Notes: generated by a model not told the origin, from the sequence alone. A stretch of DNA of 64,000 nucleotides from Pleurocapsa sp. PCC 7327 (GCF_000317025.1 NC_019689.1:1961501-2025500), one strand, 5' to 3'; positions 9,901 to 19,813 are shown, numbered from the stretch's first letter. Translations and numbers: made by a program.

Positions 9901-12670
9901 TTGCACTCGTCGCAACTGTCCCGCTCCTTATTGGGTATCTTTCTGGGAAGTGCGACAAACCACGGAAGGTCTGCCTGAAATTGTCTCCCATGGGAGACAA
10001 ATTGGCGATCGCTTGGTCGCCCAAGTGGAAAACTTCCCCCTCGAACTTTTAAGTATTGCACCTGCTGAGGACTACGGAATTCTGGGAACGATTGAGGGAC
10101 AATTGAGCGCCAATCTCGACTTCAATCTCTTTACGCTGACTGGTAGAGGCGATATCGCGATCGACCGCCCCCGCATCGGCAACCGCCAAGGCAGAGCCTT
10201 CAATGCCAGCTTTACCTATGAAAATAACATCGCCCAACTCAATAGCGCCGTCTTGCAGCTCGACAAAAGCCGCTACGAGGGACAAGGAGCCATCAACCTC
10301 GCGTCGGGAGCCATTAGAGGAAGGCTGAAAGCCGAAGAAGGCTACATGGAAGATGTTTTGGGTGCCCTACAAATCTACGACCTTCCGACCCTAGTAAGCT
10401 TCCTGCAATTTCAGAAACCCGACTACGCGGCAGCCGAGCAAGTTCAACCCGAATCTAGGGGCAATGCCAATGCTTCGATAGCCGAGCAAGTCAATCGGCT
10501 GTGGGCGATCGATAAGAAGATTCGAAAACTCGTCGCCCAAAGAGAAGCGGGCGGAGTTCCCACCGAGTTAAATATTCGCGGAGCCTTTGACACGACGATT
10601 ACTGTAGATGGAACGCTCCAGAATCCCCAAATCAACTTTCAATTCCAGGGAAATAACTGGGAATGGCATCCCCAACCGACCTTTGCCACGATAGTCGAAC
10701 CCTTGGGATTAGTTACGGCAGATACGCAGATAATTCCCATCGATAACATCGTCCTTCAGGGCAGCCTGCAAAATGGCATAGTTCGGGTAGAACCAGCAAG
10801 AGTTCAAATCAGAGACTCGATCGCGTCTTTTGCAGGAGGGTTTATCCCTGCCACCCAAAGCCTACAACCGTCAGAATTGGTCGTCGAAAATTTATCGGTC
10901 GATACGGTTAATAGTTTCATTCAGCTTCCCGCAGATATCGCGGGCAACCTCAAGGCAAGAGCAGCTTTGTCGGGTAACTTGCTCGCTCCGAAGATTCAGG
11001 GAGAGTATCGCTTCACCGATGCTTCGTTTGGCGGTCGGCTTATCGAGCGCACTCTGGCAGGCAATTTTAACTATGTCAATTCCCGCCTGGAATTCCGTAC
11101 CACCGATGACTCGGCAATCCAGCTCTATGCAAGCGTTCCCTATCCAACCGCGCCAGAAACCAACGATCGCGTCGCGATCGATCTCAAGCTGGGCACGGCA
11201 GCTCTTTCATTAATGGAAATCTTCACCCAGGGACAGGTATCCTGGTTGGGTGGAGAAGGAGAAGTGGCGCTACAAGCCAGCGGACGACTGGATTTGAGCG
11301 AAGGGTTCAGGATGTACGACTTGACGGCTAACGGTCGAGCGCTCCTCCAAGATGCCACACTTAGGAGTGCGGCTTTACCAGAGCCGCTGAATGTCAACGC
11401 TCAGATCGCGCTCGATAACCAACTCCTGAGAGTCGAGCAGTTAGAGGGAACCTTTGCCCAAAGCAGACTGACGGCGGCTGGAGTTCTGCCCCTCTTTACT
11501 CCCCTCAGTCGCCAAGATCCCAATGCAGCCAATCCCCTGACAATCGCGATCGAGCAAGGACAAATCGATTTAGAAAATCTCTACCGAGGGGGAATCGATG
11601 GCAGAGTAACGGTAACAGGTGCAGCGATTGTGCCCCTAATTTCAGGACGAGTGCGCTTGAGCGACGGTCAAGTCTTCGTCCCGCAACAACAGGCGGCAAA
11701 CAATACTCAAGCCATTCCCATCGTCAGGCAACCCGCTTCCCCTCCTCGCAGGAACGATGTCGCGCTTTTTGTGCCGAGACTCGACAATTTGCAAGTTGCT
11801 CTAGAAAGATTGTCGGTGGATGCGCCTTTGTATCGGTTTGATTTTGGCGGTGCTTTAGCGCTGAGCGGTCCCGTTAACGATCTCAACAACTTGCAGCCCC
11901 AGGGAACTATTACCTTAAACCGAGGAAGGGTTAGTTTTTTGGAAACTCGCTTTCTCTTGGATCGCCGCTATCGCAATGTTATCGTCTTCAATAGACGACG
12001 AGGTTTGCTCGACCCAGACCTCGATCTGAGAATGAGAACCATCGTCTCCGATTTTCCCAACGCTAGGCAACAGCGCACCGATTTCAGCAACGAGATTCCC
12101 GACGATAATCTCAGCAGAGTCAGAAGAATTGATATCACTCTAAGCGTAGAAGGGCAGCTCAGTCAGTTGGTGCCCGGTTTGGGCAGAAATATCGCTGAAG
12201 TTTGCCAAATACAACCCGCTTCCCTGCCGCCGATTCCTGGGCAGAGAACCCTCTCCCAACAAGAGTTACAACGCCTACAAACCTGCCTACAAGCGATCGC
12301 TGCCAGAGGTCAGTCGAACGCGCAGTTGCTCAGCAATCCTGCCGTAGATTTGTCTAGCAATCCTAGCCGAACTGATGGGGAAATCGTCCGTCTCTTGGGC
12401 GAACAGTTCTTTTCCGTGGCAGAGGTTCTACAAAACCTAAACACCGATCAGCTTTTGGAGTACGGTTTGATTCAACTCGCATTGCCTATGGCATTACAGG
12501 GAGTTGTTTACGATGTCGAAAATACAGTAGGAAACCTAGTGGGTTCCTCAGATCTGCGCCTTTTCCCCCTCATACAAACCAGTTATCGAGTAAGCGAAGA
12601 TTCATTTGTCGGCGTTTCCTACGATTATACGTTCAATGAGTTTAAAGTCGAGTATCAAACGCGATTTTAG
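6938..12670 (+). CDS. tamB: TamB-like translocation/assembly module protein
   Basis: The 1910-residue protein starts with a short polar segment and one N-terminal membrane anchor (about residues 29-50, TLVIGVSVVAIAAVGYAAARYF). A very long beta-rich body of repeated strands follows. The C-terminus (about residues 1550-1910) is the conserved TamB/DUF490 domain, ending in LIQTSYRVSEDSFVGVSYDYTFNEFKVEYQTRF with an aromatic last residue. Proteins of this family bridge the inner and outer membranes and help outer-membrane protein assembly or lipid transport. Cyanobacterial homologues are usually 1500-2200 residues, so the length is normal. No Omp85/TamA gene is adjacent in this window. Confidence 0.88.
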   Translation: MTNSSQNPPPEPNQRRNLWASVLRITRHPATLVIGVSVVAIAAVGYAAARYFIYQQLSPLLEAELSKLLKRPVDVGEVESLAWTLNRVRIGASSLPATASDRDRLSLQSIEVGFNPFPLLLGQPLPIEIAIDDPNIYLDQDKTGRWIDLELEQREAQELPIDLDINVRIRDGDIALRPYGATRPVPIQLNGGARYIDGEKREISYGVDATVLNSQVNAKGKTVIETGKTQVELAVEKLALAELVSLIPNSPVKLNRGNFDTNLNVSLPSFDRVEKTRGQGNLNLQQIEAKIESIEAPVRADLALSLQGQKVFIEEARASIDKVVDTRIVGEVDWEKGLNLNVRVNPVDLSSLLRTISVTAPVRVDGELQANLQLRGAVENPLVTGTISNTKSLEIDKTRIRQIDANFQVDLDKIVLQSLQIQPSAGGQILAHGTIETSIRKALEDNQSIDVAKMPLSLNLRAQLPTREVLAPYYRLPKNATIGRLTAQAQVRGTFEEPVAFLKWQAPRATTPNVDIAGRGEVLLIGKNILVRNTVLWTDEGQAVVKGRGNLDSKKWQAVARANAISLAPFLSPICAENPSTYCSYAVSTNPNLETANVLLSGRLDSFDPATLEGVAALTVRAEKGLVAIRSELSKGAIAASVVASQISLNPFLSNLAAPVNIRQTRVNLSGSLKDLLQGSTIAARNFQADVDALLDVADGEIVASGKLEDGLLEAVATTGQISLTKLLPNLGFSTQVRRGQINLTGNLAALVASLDSNPDVSSFKATADARLAVANGIVAVAARLNNNLWQTDILANNLNTSQILDRIQPNFKQQNLANLDGLVSLSGRIAPLFQDRASLPVKAETIALRLRDRTLNLNADGMILVSNPFSAPDLASNLNVKANSDLDRLPLTELIALVPVRRSFLPQRLDVTGDGQFQGRLAGKNLLSAPTAPGNFLLAGNLRLEDFTLNDRSFDPVLSGPVTVAPGREIALNLQGEDDTIAANLDPCTRRNCPAPYWVSFWEVRQTTEGLPEIVSHGRQIGDRLVAQVENFPLELLSIAPAEDYGILGTIEGQLSANLDFNLFTLTGRGDIAIDRPRIGNRQGRAFNASFTYENNIAQLNSAVLQLDKSRYEGQGAINLASGAIRGRLKAEEGYMEDVLGALQIYDLPTLVSFLQFQKPDYAAAEQVQPESRGNANASIAEQVNRLWAIDKKIRKLVAQREAGGVPTELNIRGAFDTTITVDGTLQNPQINFQFQGNNWEWHPQPTFATIVEPLGLVTADTQIIPIDNIVLQGSLQNGIVRVEPARVQIRDSIASFAGGFIPATQSLQPSELVVENLSVDTVNSFIQLPADIAGNLKARAALSGNLLAPKIQGEYRFTDASFGGRLIERTLAGNFNYVNSRLEFRTTDDSAIQLYASVPYPTAPETNDRVAIDLKLGTAALSLMEIFTQGQVSWLGGEGEVALQASGRLDLSEGFRMYDLTANGRALLQDATLRSAALPEPLNVNAQIALDNQLLRVEQLEGTFAQSRLTAAGVLPLFTPLSRQDPNAANPLTIAIEQGQIDLENLYRGGIDGRVTVTGAAIVPLISGRVRLSDGQVFVPQQQAANNTQAIPIVRQPASPPRRNDVALFVPRLDNLQVALERLSVDAPLYRFDFGGALALSGPVNDLNNLQPQGTITLNRGRVSFLETRFLLDRRYRNVIVFNRRRGLLDPDLDLRMRTIVSDFPNARQQRTDFSNEIPDDNLSRVRRIDITLSVEGQLSQLVPGLGRNIAEVCQIQPASLPPIPGQRTLSQQELQRLQTCLQAIAARGQSNAQLLSNPAVDLSSNPSRTDGEIVRLLGEQFFSVAEVLQNLNTDQLLEYGLIQLALPMALQGVVYDVENTVGNLVGSSDLRLFPLIQTSYRVSEDSFVGVSYDYTFNEFKVEYQTRF

Positions 12671-12777
12671 AATTGGGCTACTAACTTTTCTCTATCTGGT
12701 AGGCTAACTATTATCATCCCAATCTTTTTTGTCATGGTTTTGGGAATCCTATCAATTTTCTAGTGTGCCTAGTAGCT

Positions 12778-13308
12778 ATGTTAATCCATACAACTCCCCG
12801 CCTTTCTTTTCCTCGTCCCCTAGTCTATGCCACTTACCGAGACAAGTTAATCGAGCTGGTGCCTTACCTGCCCAACGTGCGTTTTCTCAAAATCAAGTCC
12901 CGCTCTGAAGCAGAAGGGCAAGTTTACAGCGTCAACGAGTGGCACGCTGGCGGACAAATTCCCCCGTTATTAAGGGCTTGGCTGGGTGAAGAGCTTCTCT
13001 CATGGACAGAATACGATATCTGGAATGAGTCTGACTTTACTGTAGAGTGGCGGATTGAAACCCATGCTTTCACTGAAGCCGTTCGCTGTTCGGGAAAAAA
13101 TCTTTTTCTCGAAGAGAACGGCACGACGCTTATTGAAAGCCGGGGCGAACTGAAGATTGACCAAGAAAAACTCAAGGCAGTGCCAAAGATCTTCAGAGGT
13201 CAAGTGACGCGAGCTGTCGAAAAGTTCTTAGCCAGTAAGATCGAACCTAACTTGTTGCAGATGGCTGAGGGAGTGAGTCACTATCTGGCACAACAATCTT
13301 TGGGCTAG
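12778..13308 (+). CDS. SRPBCC-like (polyketide cyclase/START fold) protein
   Basis: This protein of about 176 residues opens MLIHTTPRLSFPRPLVYATYRDKL and alternates beta-strands (FTVEWRIETHAF, GTTLIESRGELKID) with a long C-terminal helix (FRGQVTRAVEKFLASKIEPNLLQM). That is the pattern of START-like SRPBCC proteins, which bind hydrophobic ligands. The ATG at 12778 is preferred over the GTG at 12763 because the family-like sequence begins there. It lies 82 bp upstream of the cysteine synthase gene on the same strand. The ligand is unknown and the family call rests on fold pattern rather than a recognised motif. Confidence 0.6.
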   Translation: MLIHTTPRLSFPRPLVYATYRDKLIELVPYLPNVRFLKIKSRSEAEGQVYSVNEWHAGGQIPPLLRAWLGEELLSWTEYDIWNESDFTVEWRIETHAFTEAVRCSGKNLFLEENGTTLIESRGELKIDQEKLKAVPKIFRGQVTRAVEKFLASKIEPNLLQMAEGVSHYLAQQSLG

Positions 13309-13390
13309 ATGAGGTTTGAGCAATGCCCGCCTTCTAGTTTTTAAGCAGGTTTATTCGCTAATCTGGAAATTAGCAAGTCATTCGAGGAAT

Positions 13391-14380
13391 ATGGACATCA
13401 AAGACGGTTTCGTCGGCACGGTTGGCAATACGCCCCTGATTCGGTTAAACAGCTTCAGCGAAGAAACTGGGTGTGAAATCTTAGGAAAAGCAGAATTTCT
13501 CAATCCGGGTGGCTCGGTGAAGGATAGAGCTGCCTTGTACATTATCAAGGATGCGGAAGAAAAAGGGAAGCTAAAACCGGGAGGGACAGTTGTAGAAGGA
13601 ACGGCTGGCAATACGGGGATTGGATTAGCTCATATTTGCAACGCCAAGGGCTATAAATGCCTCATTATTATTCCCGATACCCAGTCGCAAGAGAAAATCG
13701 ACCTGTTGAGAACCCTGGGGGCAGAGGTTCGCACCGTACCGGCCGTTCCCTACCGAGATCCTAATAATTATGTCAAACTGTCGGGACGCTTGGCGCAGGA
13801 GATGGAAAATGCGATCTGGGCAAATCAATTCGACAATCTAGCCAATCGACGAGCGCACTACGAAACGACCGGACCGGAAATTTGGGCGCAAACCGATGGC
13901 AAAATCGATGCCTGGGTGGCTGCGACGGGAACTGGCGGCACTTATGCAGGGGTTTCTCTGTTTTTAAAGGAGAAGAACCCCGATATTAAATGTATCGTAG
14001 CCGATCCGATGGGCAGCGGTCTTTACAGTTACGTCAAGACTGGAGAAATTCATGTTGAAGGGAGTTCGATTACAGAAGGAATTGGCAATAGTCGCATCAC
14101 TGCTAATATGGAAGGCGCTCCCATTGACGATGCAATTCAAATAGACGATAAAGAAGCGGTACGGGTAATTTACCAACTTCTGTACGAAGACGGTTTATTT
14201 ATGGGCGGTTCCGTAGGGATTAACGTGGGAGCAGCGGTAGCCTTAGCCAAACAGATGGGACCCGGACATACGCTCGTTACCGTTCTGTGTGATGGTGGGG
14301 CTAGATATCAGTCTCGCTTGTTTAATCAAGAGTGGCTAGCGGCTAGAGGACTTTTGCCGGAACATTGGCAAGTTAAATAA
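13391..14380 (+). CDS. cysK: Cysteine synthase (O-acetylserine sulfhydrylase)
   Basis: The protein makes cysteine from O-acetylserine and sulfide using pyridoxal phosphate. The PLP-binding lysine lies in NPGGSVKDRAA, the substrate-binding loop is EGTAGNTGIG, and the phosphate-binding glycine loop is ATGTGGTYAG. All are intact. I place the start at ATG 13391, preceded by GAGGA, rather than 13316, because MDIKDGFVGTVGNTPL is the usual N-terminus and 329 residues is normal for the family. The C-terminal end (EWLAARGLLPEHW) resembles the cysteine synthase A type common in cyanobacteria. It should act as a cytoplasmic dimer in sulfur assimilation. Confidence 0.93.
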   Translation: MDIKDGFVGTVGNTPLIRLNSFSEETGCEILGKAEFLNPGGSVKDRAALYIIKDAEEKGKLKPGGTVVEGTAGNTGIGLAHICNAKGYKCLIIIPDTQSQEKIDLLRTLGAEVRTVPAVPYRDPNNYVKLSGRLAQEMENAIWANQFDNLANRRAHYETTGPEIWAQTDGKIDAWVAATGTGGTYAGVSLFLKEKNPDIKCIVADPMGSGLYSYVKTGEIHVEGSSITEGIGNSRITANMEGAPIDDAIQIDDKEAVRVIYQLLYEDGLFMGGSVGINVGAAVALAKQMGPGHTLVTVLCDGGARYQSRLFNQEWLAARGLLPEHWQVK

Positions 14381-14510
14381 TTGCGATCGCGCCTGATATC
14401 CAATTGGGAATTAAAGAGGTCTTATGTAGTGCGATCGCAACGCTCGCCAATCATTCCCAAAAAGCGACTCCTGTTGGTCGCATATGACATACCTATTTTA
14501 GGATGCTCGC

Positions 14511-14960
14511 CTATACTTGTTCTTTGCTGTCAAACAATTCTTTGATTCGTTTTTCTATCTCTTCGGTTGATACATCCTCTTGGTGAGTTGCAATCCACCA
14601 ATGATTTCCAGTTGGATCTTTCACCCCCGCACTGCGATCGCCCCAGAATTCATCTTTTGGTACCATCATTGAAGTCCCACCGGCTTTTAGGGCATTCTCA
14701 TAAGTTGCGTCGGTATTTTCAACATACAGGTAAATAAAACTCGACATTGGCTTGCACTCCCCTCTTGCTTCGCTCACCATAATTACTGAGTCGCCAATTC
14801 TAACCTCAGCGTGCATGATGCCGCCTTCTGGGTGTAAGATACGACAAATTTCCTTTGCTTCAAACCCTTGCTCAAGAAACTCGATTAAGGTTGCAGATCC
14901 TTGCACGACAAGGTAAGGCGTAACAGTACCATAACCTTCAGGAATTGGTTTGACTGCCAT
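14511..14960 (-). CDS. VOC/PhnB-like glyoxalase-fold protein
   Basis: A 149-residue protein with the paired beta-alpha-beta-beta-beta modules of the vicinal oxygen chelate superfamily. It shows TPYLVVQGSATLIEFLEQGF at the start, MHAEVRIGDSVIMVSEA in the middle, and VKDPTGNHWWIATH at the end, which resembles the PhnB/YdcJ-type subgroup. Such proteins bind a divalent metal and act on varied small molecules, and the substrate cannot be told from sequence. An SD-like GGAGA lies upstream of the ATG. The neighbours (cysteine synthase, azoreductase) do not define a pathway. Confidence 0.8.
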   Translation of the reverse strand: MAVKPIPEGYGTVTPYLVVQGSATLIEFLEQGFEAKEICRILHPEGGIMHAEVRIGDSVIMVSEARGECKPMSSFIYLYVENTDATYENALKAGGTSMMVPKDEFWGDRSAGVKDPTGNHWWIATHQEDVSTEEIEKRIKELFDSKEQV

Positions 14961-15184
14961 TATCGTTGTCTCCTTGGAATGAGAATAAATGAATTATAGT
15001 ACAAATGAACTAAAAAATCTACAATTGTTTTACGAACGTTAATGAGATTCATAGTTGACCTCCTCACAATTAATTCAAGCTGTGCTTCAACTGCATCTAT
15101 ATGGTCTTTAGCGATCGCTACTTCAGAAGCTAGTGGAAATAGGTAGTGCTTGTAGAGCGTCGCACGCCAATGTAGTGCTTTGTC

Positions 15185-15817
15185 TTACCTTTTTACCAGT
15201 TGAGCGATTTTGGCACGAGCAGACGCGATCGCATCTGCTAACTTCTGTCCGCCGTACTCGTCGTTTTCAACCTCAATCAATGTAATGTCTGTAATGCCTA
15301 TGAAACCAAAAATTGTTGCCAAATAAGGAGTTTGATAATTCATGGTCTCGTATTGTCCACCTACACCAAAACCAGAACCACCTCTTGCTGCGATGATAAA
15401 CATTTTCTTACCCAGTACGAGCGGTTTGTAGGGGTTTTCAGAATCCTCTGGTTCAAAGGCAAATGTCCGCCCAATCCGGACAATTTGGTCGATATAAGCC
15501 TTTAATGTACTGGGAATGCTGAAATTGTACATAGGAACGCCAATGACGTAGAGATCGGCAGCTAAGAATTCGTCCACTAGGCGATCGCTGATGCGAATTG
15601 CTTCCTGGAGTTGAGGAGTTCGTTGTTCTGGTGGTGTATAGGCTGCTGCGATCCAGGGTTCATCGACATGAGGAACGGGATTGCGAGCAATATCCCGATA
15701 GGTGACAGTATCGTTTGGATGGGCTTGCTTCCATTGCTCGACAAACTCTCTGGTCATGCGGCGAGAGTGCGAGCGATCGCCGCGCGGACTAGAATCAATG
15801 TGCAATAGATGTGCCAT
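15185..15817 (-). CDS. azoR: FMN-dependent NADH-azoreductase
   Basis: The protein has a flavodoxin-like fold: the FMN-phosphate loop is SSPRGDRSHSRRM, the second flavin contact is VPMYNFSIPSTLKAYID, and the third is AARGGSGFG. These are the AzoR signatures. The enzyme reduces quinones and azo compounds with NADH and acts in the cytoplasm. I choose ATG 15817 because GGGAGG lies just upstream; the 15829 alternative would place the SD inside the gene. A divergent AraC regulator at 15980 is a plausible controller of this gene. Length (210 residues) is normal. Confidence 0.9.
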   Translation of the reverse strand: MAHLLHIDSSPRGDRSHSRRMTREFVEQWKQAHPNDTVTYRDIARNPVPHVDEPWIAAAYTPPEQRTPQLQEAIRISDRLVDEFLAADLYVIGVPMYNFSIPSTLKAYIDQIVRIGRTFAFEPEDSENPYKPLVLGKKMFIIAARGGSGFGVGGQYETMNYQTPYLATIFGFIGITDITLIEVENDEYGGQKLADAIASARAKIAQLVKR

Positions 15818-15979
15818 ACTTCCTCCCAAACAATTACCCTTCCAGCTTAGGCAAACGATTCAGATCTAACTATCTGATTTTTGTGCAACTATCAAAATCT
15901 TGCGGTCAGTTTTCAGCATGCTCGGTGGGAACCATCCGAAAGCGAATACAATCGGAACTAGACGAGTTGGGTTTGCATC

Positions 15980-16852
15980 ATGAAACCTTCAGCCAACGAC
16001 CAAATTGAAACGACCTGCTTGCCCATTTTGTCGAGTCGAAACCAGGGTTGGGAGAATATTTTAGTCGAGCAATATCAACACCAATCGGGCCAGGGGAGAA
16101 CTCATTACAGCGACGAACACGCGATTTGCCTGTCGCTTGCATCCCGTCCAGTTCGCTTTCTACAAATTAAGGAAGGCAAAACTCATGCGAGTTTGTACGG
16201 CAAGGGTGACATTTCCATCACTCCTGCAAAGATGGCGTTTTTTGCCCGTTGGGAGGGAGAGGATCGCTACTTGCAGATTCGCATTGCATCTGGTTTTGTT
16301 CAAAGTGTCGCTAGAGAAACCATTGACATCAATCCCGATCGCCTGGAATTAATTCCTGAATTTCGGACTCGCGATCCACACATTGAGTCGATTGGTATGT
16401 TGTTGCTCTCGGAACTCCAACAGGAAAATTTAGGCGGAAGGCTCTACATTGAATCGCTGGCAAATGTCTTAGCGGTGCATTTGCTCAGACAATACTCTGC
16501 TCCCAAACCTCTCCTTGCCATTTACGAAGGGGGTTTATCCCAGCGTCAAGTTTTACAAGTCTTGGATTACCTCAACGAACATCTCAATCAAGATATTAAG
16601 CTTGCAGATTTAGCTCAATTGCTAGGCATGAGTCAATTTCATTTCAGCCATTTGTTTAAGCAGTCGCTCGGAATAGCTCCCTATCAATACTTGCTCCAGC
16701 AACGGATCGAACGGGCAAAACAGTTGTTGAAACAAACCGAGCGCTCAATTATGGAAATTGCCCTAGAGTGTGGGTTCAACAGCCACAGTCATCTGAGTAA
16801 ACAGTTTCGGCAGCTTACAGGCATGACGCCGAAAGCCTACAGAGCAAATTAA
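15980..16852 (+). CDS. AraC-family transcriptional regulator
   Basis: The 290-residue protein has an N-terminal cupin-like sensor half and a C-terminal double helix-turn-helix (about residues 190-290). HTH1 includes DIKLADLAQLLGMSQFHFSHLF, and HTH2 includes RSIMEIALECGFNSHSHLSKQF, ending FRQLTGMTPKAYR, the classic AraC/XylS signature. It is divergently transcribed from the azoreductase gene with a 162-bp gap, so it may control both genes. The ligand is unknown. The N-terminal part lacks the AraC arabinose-binding residues that I would expect, so it is not the arabinose regulator. Confidence 0.87.
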   Translation: MKPSANDQIETTCLPILSSRNQGWENILVEQYQHQSGQGRTHYSDEHAICLSLASRPVRFLQIKEGKTHASLYGKGDISITPAKMAFFARWEGEDRYLQIRIASGFVQSVARETIDINPDRLELIPEFRTRDPHIESIGMLLLSELQQENLGGRLYIESLANVLAVHLLRQYSAPKPLLAIYEGGLSQRQVLQVLDYLNEHLNQDIKLADLAQLLGMSQFHFSHLFKQSLGIAPYQYLLQQRIERAKQLLKQTERSIMEIALECGFNSHSHLSKQFRQLTGMTPKAYRAN

Positions 16853-16939
16853 ACAACCATGCTTTTATAGCCTACACAAGTATAACATATAGACTGAATG
16901 CCGCTCAGTCGGTAACGATACCGAATCACAAATCTATCT

Positions 16940-17917
16940 ATGCCAGCACCCCTTCCCCAATACTCCCTAGTTATTCCCATTTATAACGAAGAAGAAAACA
17001 TCTCCGAATTATACCGTCGAGTCAGTGCTGTCATGGATCGATTAAATAGTCCGAGCGAGTTAATTCTAATTAACGACGGCAGCCGGGACAAGTCGCTAGA
17101 AATGATGAGAGACCTGCATCAGCGAGATAAACGGGTGTGTTATCTGAGCTTGGCACGAAACTTCGGACATCAAGTGGCAGTAACTGCCGGTCTTAATTTT
17201 GCTAGAGGTCGGGTTGTTATCGTTCTCGATGCCGACCTACAAGATCCGCCAGAGTTGATTCCAGACATGATCGAAATGTGGCGGCAGGGATATCAAGTCG
17301 TTTACGCTCAACGGATAAAGCGCCATAAGGAAAGTTGGTTCAAGCGCTTTACCGCTTATGCCTTTTATCGTCTGCTGAAATCTCTCGCCGATGTTAACAT
17401 TCCAACCGATACGGGAGATTTTTGTCTGATGGATCGGCAGGTGGTAGATTTGCTCAACAGAATGCCAGAACGCAATCGCTATATTCGGGGACTCCGGTCT
17501 TGGGTTGGTTTTCGACAAACGGCAGTGAAGTTTGAGCGCGATCCTCGATTTGCTGGAGAGGTCAAGTATACTTTTCGCAAATCCCTGTCATTAGCGATTA
17601 ACAGTCTCGTTTCGTTTTCGAGAATTCCTTTGCGCCTAGCAAGTTATTTAGGACTAATCTCGGCTGTTTTTTCTATTTTGATGGCATGCTTGATTCTCTA
17701 TTGGCGCTTGCTCGAACCGAATTCTCCCGTAACTGGATTTGCCACGATCGCGATCGCCGTCTTTTTTATCGGTTCGGTTCAGCTTATTTGTATCGGTATT
17801 TTAGGCGAATATATCGGACGCATCTATGAAGAGGTCAAAGGCAGACCGCTCTATACTTTAGCGGAAGTCGAGGGATTTGACGAGTCGTTCGAGAAAACAA
17901 GCAGGTCGAATTCCTAA
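16940..17917 (+). CDS. Family-2 glycosyltransferase, GtrB/DPM1-like
   Basis: The N-terminal catalytic domain shows [27 protein letters not shown], and the metal-binding [11 protein letters not shown]. The C-terminus (about residues 230-300) has two transmembrane helices ([20 protein letters not shown] and [20 protein letters not shown]). This layout matches polyprenyl-phosphate glycosyltransferases of the GtrB/ArnC/DPM type, which load a sugar on a lipid carrier at the inner face of the membrane. The acceptor and sugar are not predictable. Its stop overlaps the convergent TPR gene by 4 bp. Confidence 0.88.
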   Translation: MPAPLPQYSLVIPIYNEEENISELYRRVSAVMDRLNSPSELILINDGSRDKSLEMMRDLHQRDKRVCYLSLARNFGHQVAVTAGLNFARGRVVIVLDADLQDPPELIPDMIEMWRQGYQVVYAQRIKRHKESWFKRFTAYAFYRLLKSLADVNIPTDTGDFCLMDRQVVDLLNRMPERNRYIRGLRSWVGFRQTAVKFERDPRFAGEVKYTFRKSLSLAINSLVSFSRIPLRLASYLGLISAVFSILMACLILYWRLLEPNSPVTGFATIAIAVFFIGSVQLICIGILGEYIGRIYEEVKGRPLYTLAEVEGFDESFEKTSRSNS

Positions 17918-19059
17918 AACTCCTGCAATAATTTTTCTACTTTTGCTACGCCTTCACTATTGCCCTGACTCTGGTAAATTTGTTTGGCACTATTGAGGGC
18001 TTCCTTAGCCTCTGCGTTTCGCCCTCTGGCTTTTAAGGCTACTCCGAGATTGTAATAGGCATCGGCATTTTGTGGGTCGAGTTCGATCGCATCCTTATAT
18101 GTCACTACCGCACCTAGATAATCCTGTTGTGCCAGCATAACGCGACCGATTGCCATCCGCGCTTCTATCGATTTGGGTTCTAGAGAGGCAACTCGTTGAT
18201 AGGCTCTTAGAGCGCCATTGAGATCTTGCTGTTTTTCTAGAATGTTGCCAATTCTCATTTGCACCGCCATATTGCTGGGATCTAGCCGTTCTGCTTCCTG
18301 CAAAAGATTTAAGCTGGTTTCCGTATCTCCCTTAGCTAAGGTTGCGGTTGCCAATTGTAGTCGCAACTCGCTGCTATTGGAAAATCGCTGTAGCGAGCTT
18401 TGTAGAAATTGAATCGCTTCTTCAGTTTTGTTCTGCCGTACTAATGCAGCGCCCATGATTTCATAAGCTTGCTGATTGTTCGGGTCGAGGGCAATTACCC
18501 GTTGATAGGCTTCAGTTGCTCGCGCGTAATCTCCCTGACGTAAAAATACTACGCCTAATCCGATAAAGTTTTTCACGTCTCTGGGACTGAGCTTTGCCGC
18601 ATAGTAGTAGGCAACTGCCGCATTGGGATAATCTCCGGCATTGGCAAGGCTATAGCCTAAAGCGTAGTATAACTCTGGGTTATTCGGATCGAGGGATAGG
18701 GCTTGTTGATAGGCTTTAGCTGCGGCGGTAAAATTTCCCTGACGAGCCTGCAAATAGCCAATTCCAGAAAAAATCTTGGGATTTTGTCTGTCGAGATAGG
18801 CTGCTCGTTCGTAAATCGCGATCGCGTTAGCATAATCTCCTGCATCGACATATTCGCGTCCCAAACGCAGTAGCTCCGAAAGCTGTTCTTTTTGTTGCTG
18901 GCTCGATGGTAAAGGACGTTCGACTTGTGCCGCTAAGGGAGCGATCGCGTCCAATCCACTTGCTAAACAAGCAACTGCCAGGGACAGCATCATTTGAGAG
19001 AAAAATTGCCCGAATGCCGTTTTGATCTGGTTGCGATCGCTTTGAACGTTCCCCATCAT
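17914..19059 (-). CDS. Secreted TPR-repeat protein
   Basis: The protein has a hydrophobic N-terminal export segment (about residues 21-44, [26 protein letters not shown]) and then about nine tetratricopeptide repeats, with repeated A..Y..A..LDP.N..AY patterns. This suggests a periplasmic or membrane-associated scaffold. ATG 19059 and 19056 are adjacent and cannot be separated. It is the first of three leftward genes with the HEAT-repeat and acylase genes upstream (19.2-22 kb). No enzyme motif is present and no specific partner is suggested. Confidence 0.82.
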   Translation of the reverse strand: MMGNVQSDRNQIKTAFGQFFSQMMLSLAVACLASGLDAIAPLAAQVERPLPSSQQQKEQLSELLRLGREYVDAGDYANAIAIYERAAYLDRQNPKIFSGIGYLQARQGNFTAAAKAYQQALSLDPNNPELYYALGYSLANAGDYPNAAVAYYYAAKLSPRDVKNFIGLGVVFLRQGDYARATEAYQRVIALDPNNQQAYEIMGAALVRQNKTEEAIQFLQSSLQRFSNSSELRLQLATATLAKGDTETSLNLLQEAERLDPSNMAVQMRIGNILEKQQDLNGALRAYQRVASLEPKSIEARMAIGRVMLAQQDYLGAVVTYKDAIELDPQNADAYYNLGVALKARGRNAEAKEALNSAKQIYQSQGNSEGVAKVEKLLQEF

Positions 19060-19153
19060 AACGCTTTCATACCATTTTGGATTTTGGATTTTGGATTGTC
19101 AAAGACGGTTCTCATTTTTTAAATTGGTCTCAAGATCTGAGTGCTAATGACTA

Positions 19154-19813
19154 TTAACCGAGGTTATTTGTTGCTTCTCTGGCAACCAGTTCGACGCTAT
19201 CTGTTGCCAACTGTTGTAGGGTTGCACGCGCTTGGTCTCCTCCCAAGCGACCCAATGCTTGTGCCAAACGATGCCGCACTTGCCAATCTTCATCCGTAGC
19301 AAACGGAATTAAAAGCGCGACGGCACGAGAATCTCCTAATTCCCCTAAAGAACTGATGGCGGCTGTTACTAGCAGATTGTTGCCGCTTTCTAGTGCTTCT
19401 TTGAGCAAGTCGAATCCGCGCGGATCGCCCAACTCCCCCAACGCTGCGATAATACTGAATTGAAGCAACCAATCAGGAGTCTGGTGATAACTCCTGTCCA
19501 AGTCTTCATAAGCTATCGTGAGTTTCAATCCTCCAATTGCATCGGCAGCAGCAGCTTTGACATCGATTTCTGGATCGTTATACAAGCGATCGCGCAACAA
19601 CTCCAAGGAAGTTTCTAAATCGTGTTTGCCCAAGGTATCTAACTGACTCACTGCTGCGTAGCGAATGCGGGCGTTGTTGTCGTTTACCAAAGGTTTGATC
19701 ATCTCAAATGCTACTTGAGAATCTAGCTGACGCAATTGATTGATTCCTCTAATGCGATCGCCATAATCCTCTGAATTGAGTAGTTGTTGAACGGATTCGG
19801 GAGTAATACTCAT
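19154..19813 (-). CDS. HEAT-repeat protein, NblB/phycobilin-lyase-like
   Basis: The 219-residue protein consists of consecutive HEAT-like helical pairs, for example DYGDRIRGINQLRQLD, ARIRYAAVSQLDTLGKHD, and WQVRHRLAQALGRLGGDQAR. Cyanobacterial proteins of this length with this N-terminus (SITPESVQQLLNSEDYGDR) are usually annotated as NblB-type phycobilisome degradation proteins or CpcE-related lyase-like proteins. I cannot separate these from sequence alone, so no symbol is given. A role in handling phycobiliproteins or pigment complexes is an inference. Confidence 0.7.
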   Translation of the reverse strand: MSITPESVQQLLNSEDYGDRIRGINQLRQLDSQVAFEMIKPLVNDNNARIRYAAVSQLDTLGKHDLETSLELLRDRLYNDPEIDVKAAAADAIGGLKLTIAYEDLDRSYHQTPDWLLQFSIIAALGELGDPRGFDLLKEALESGNNLLVTAAISSLGELGDSRAVALLIPFATDEDWQVRHRLAQALGRLGGDQARATLQQLATDSVELVAREATNNLG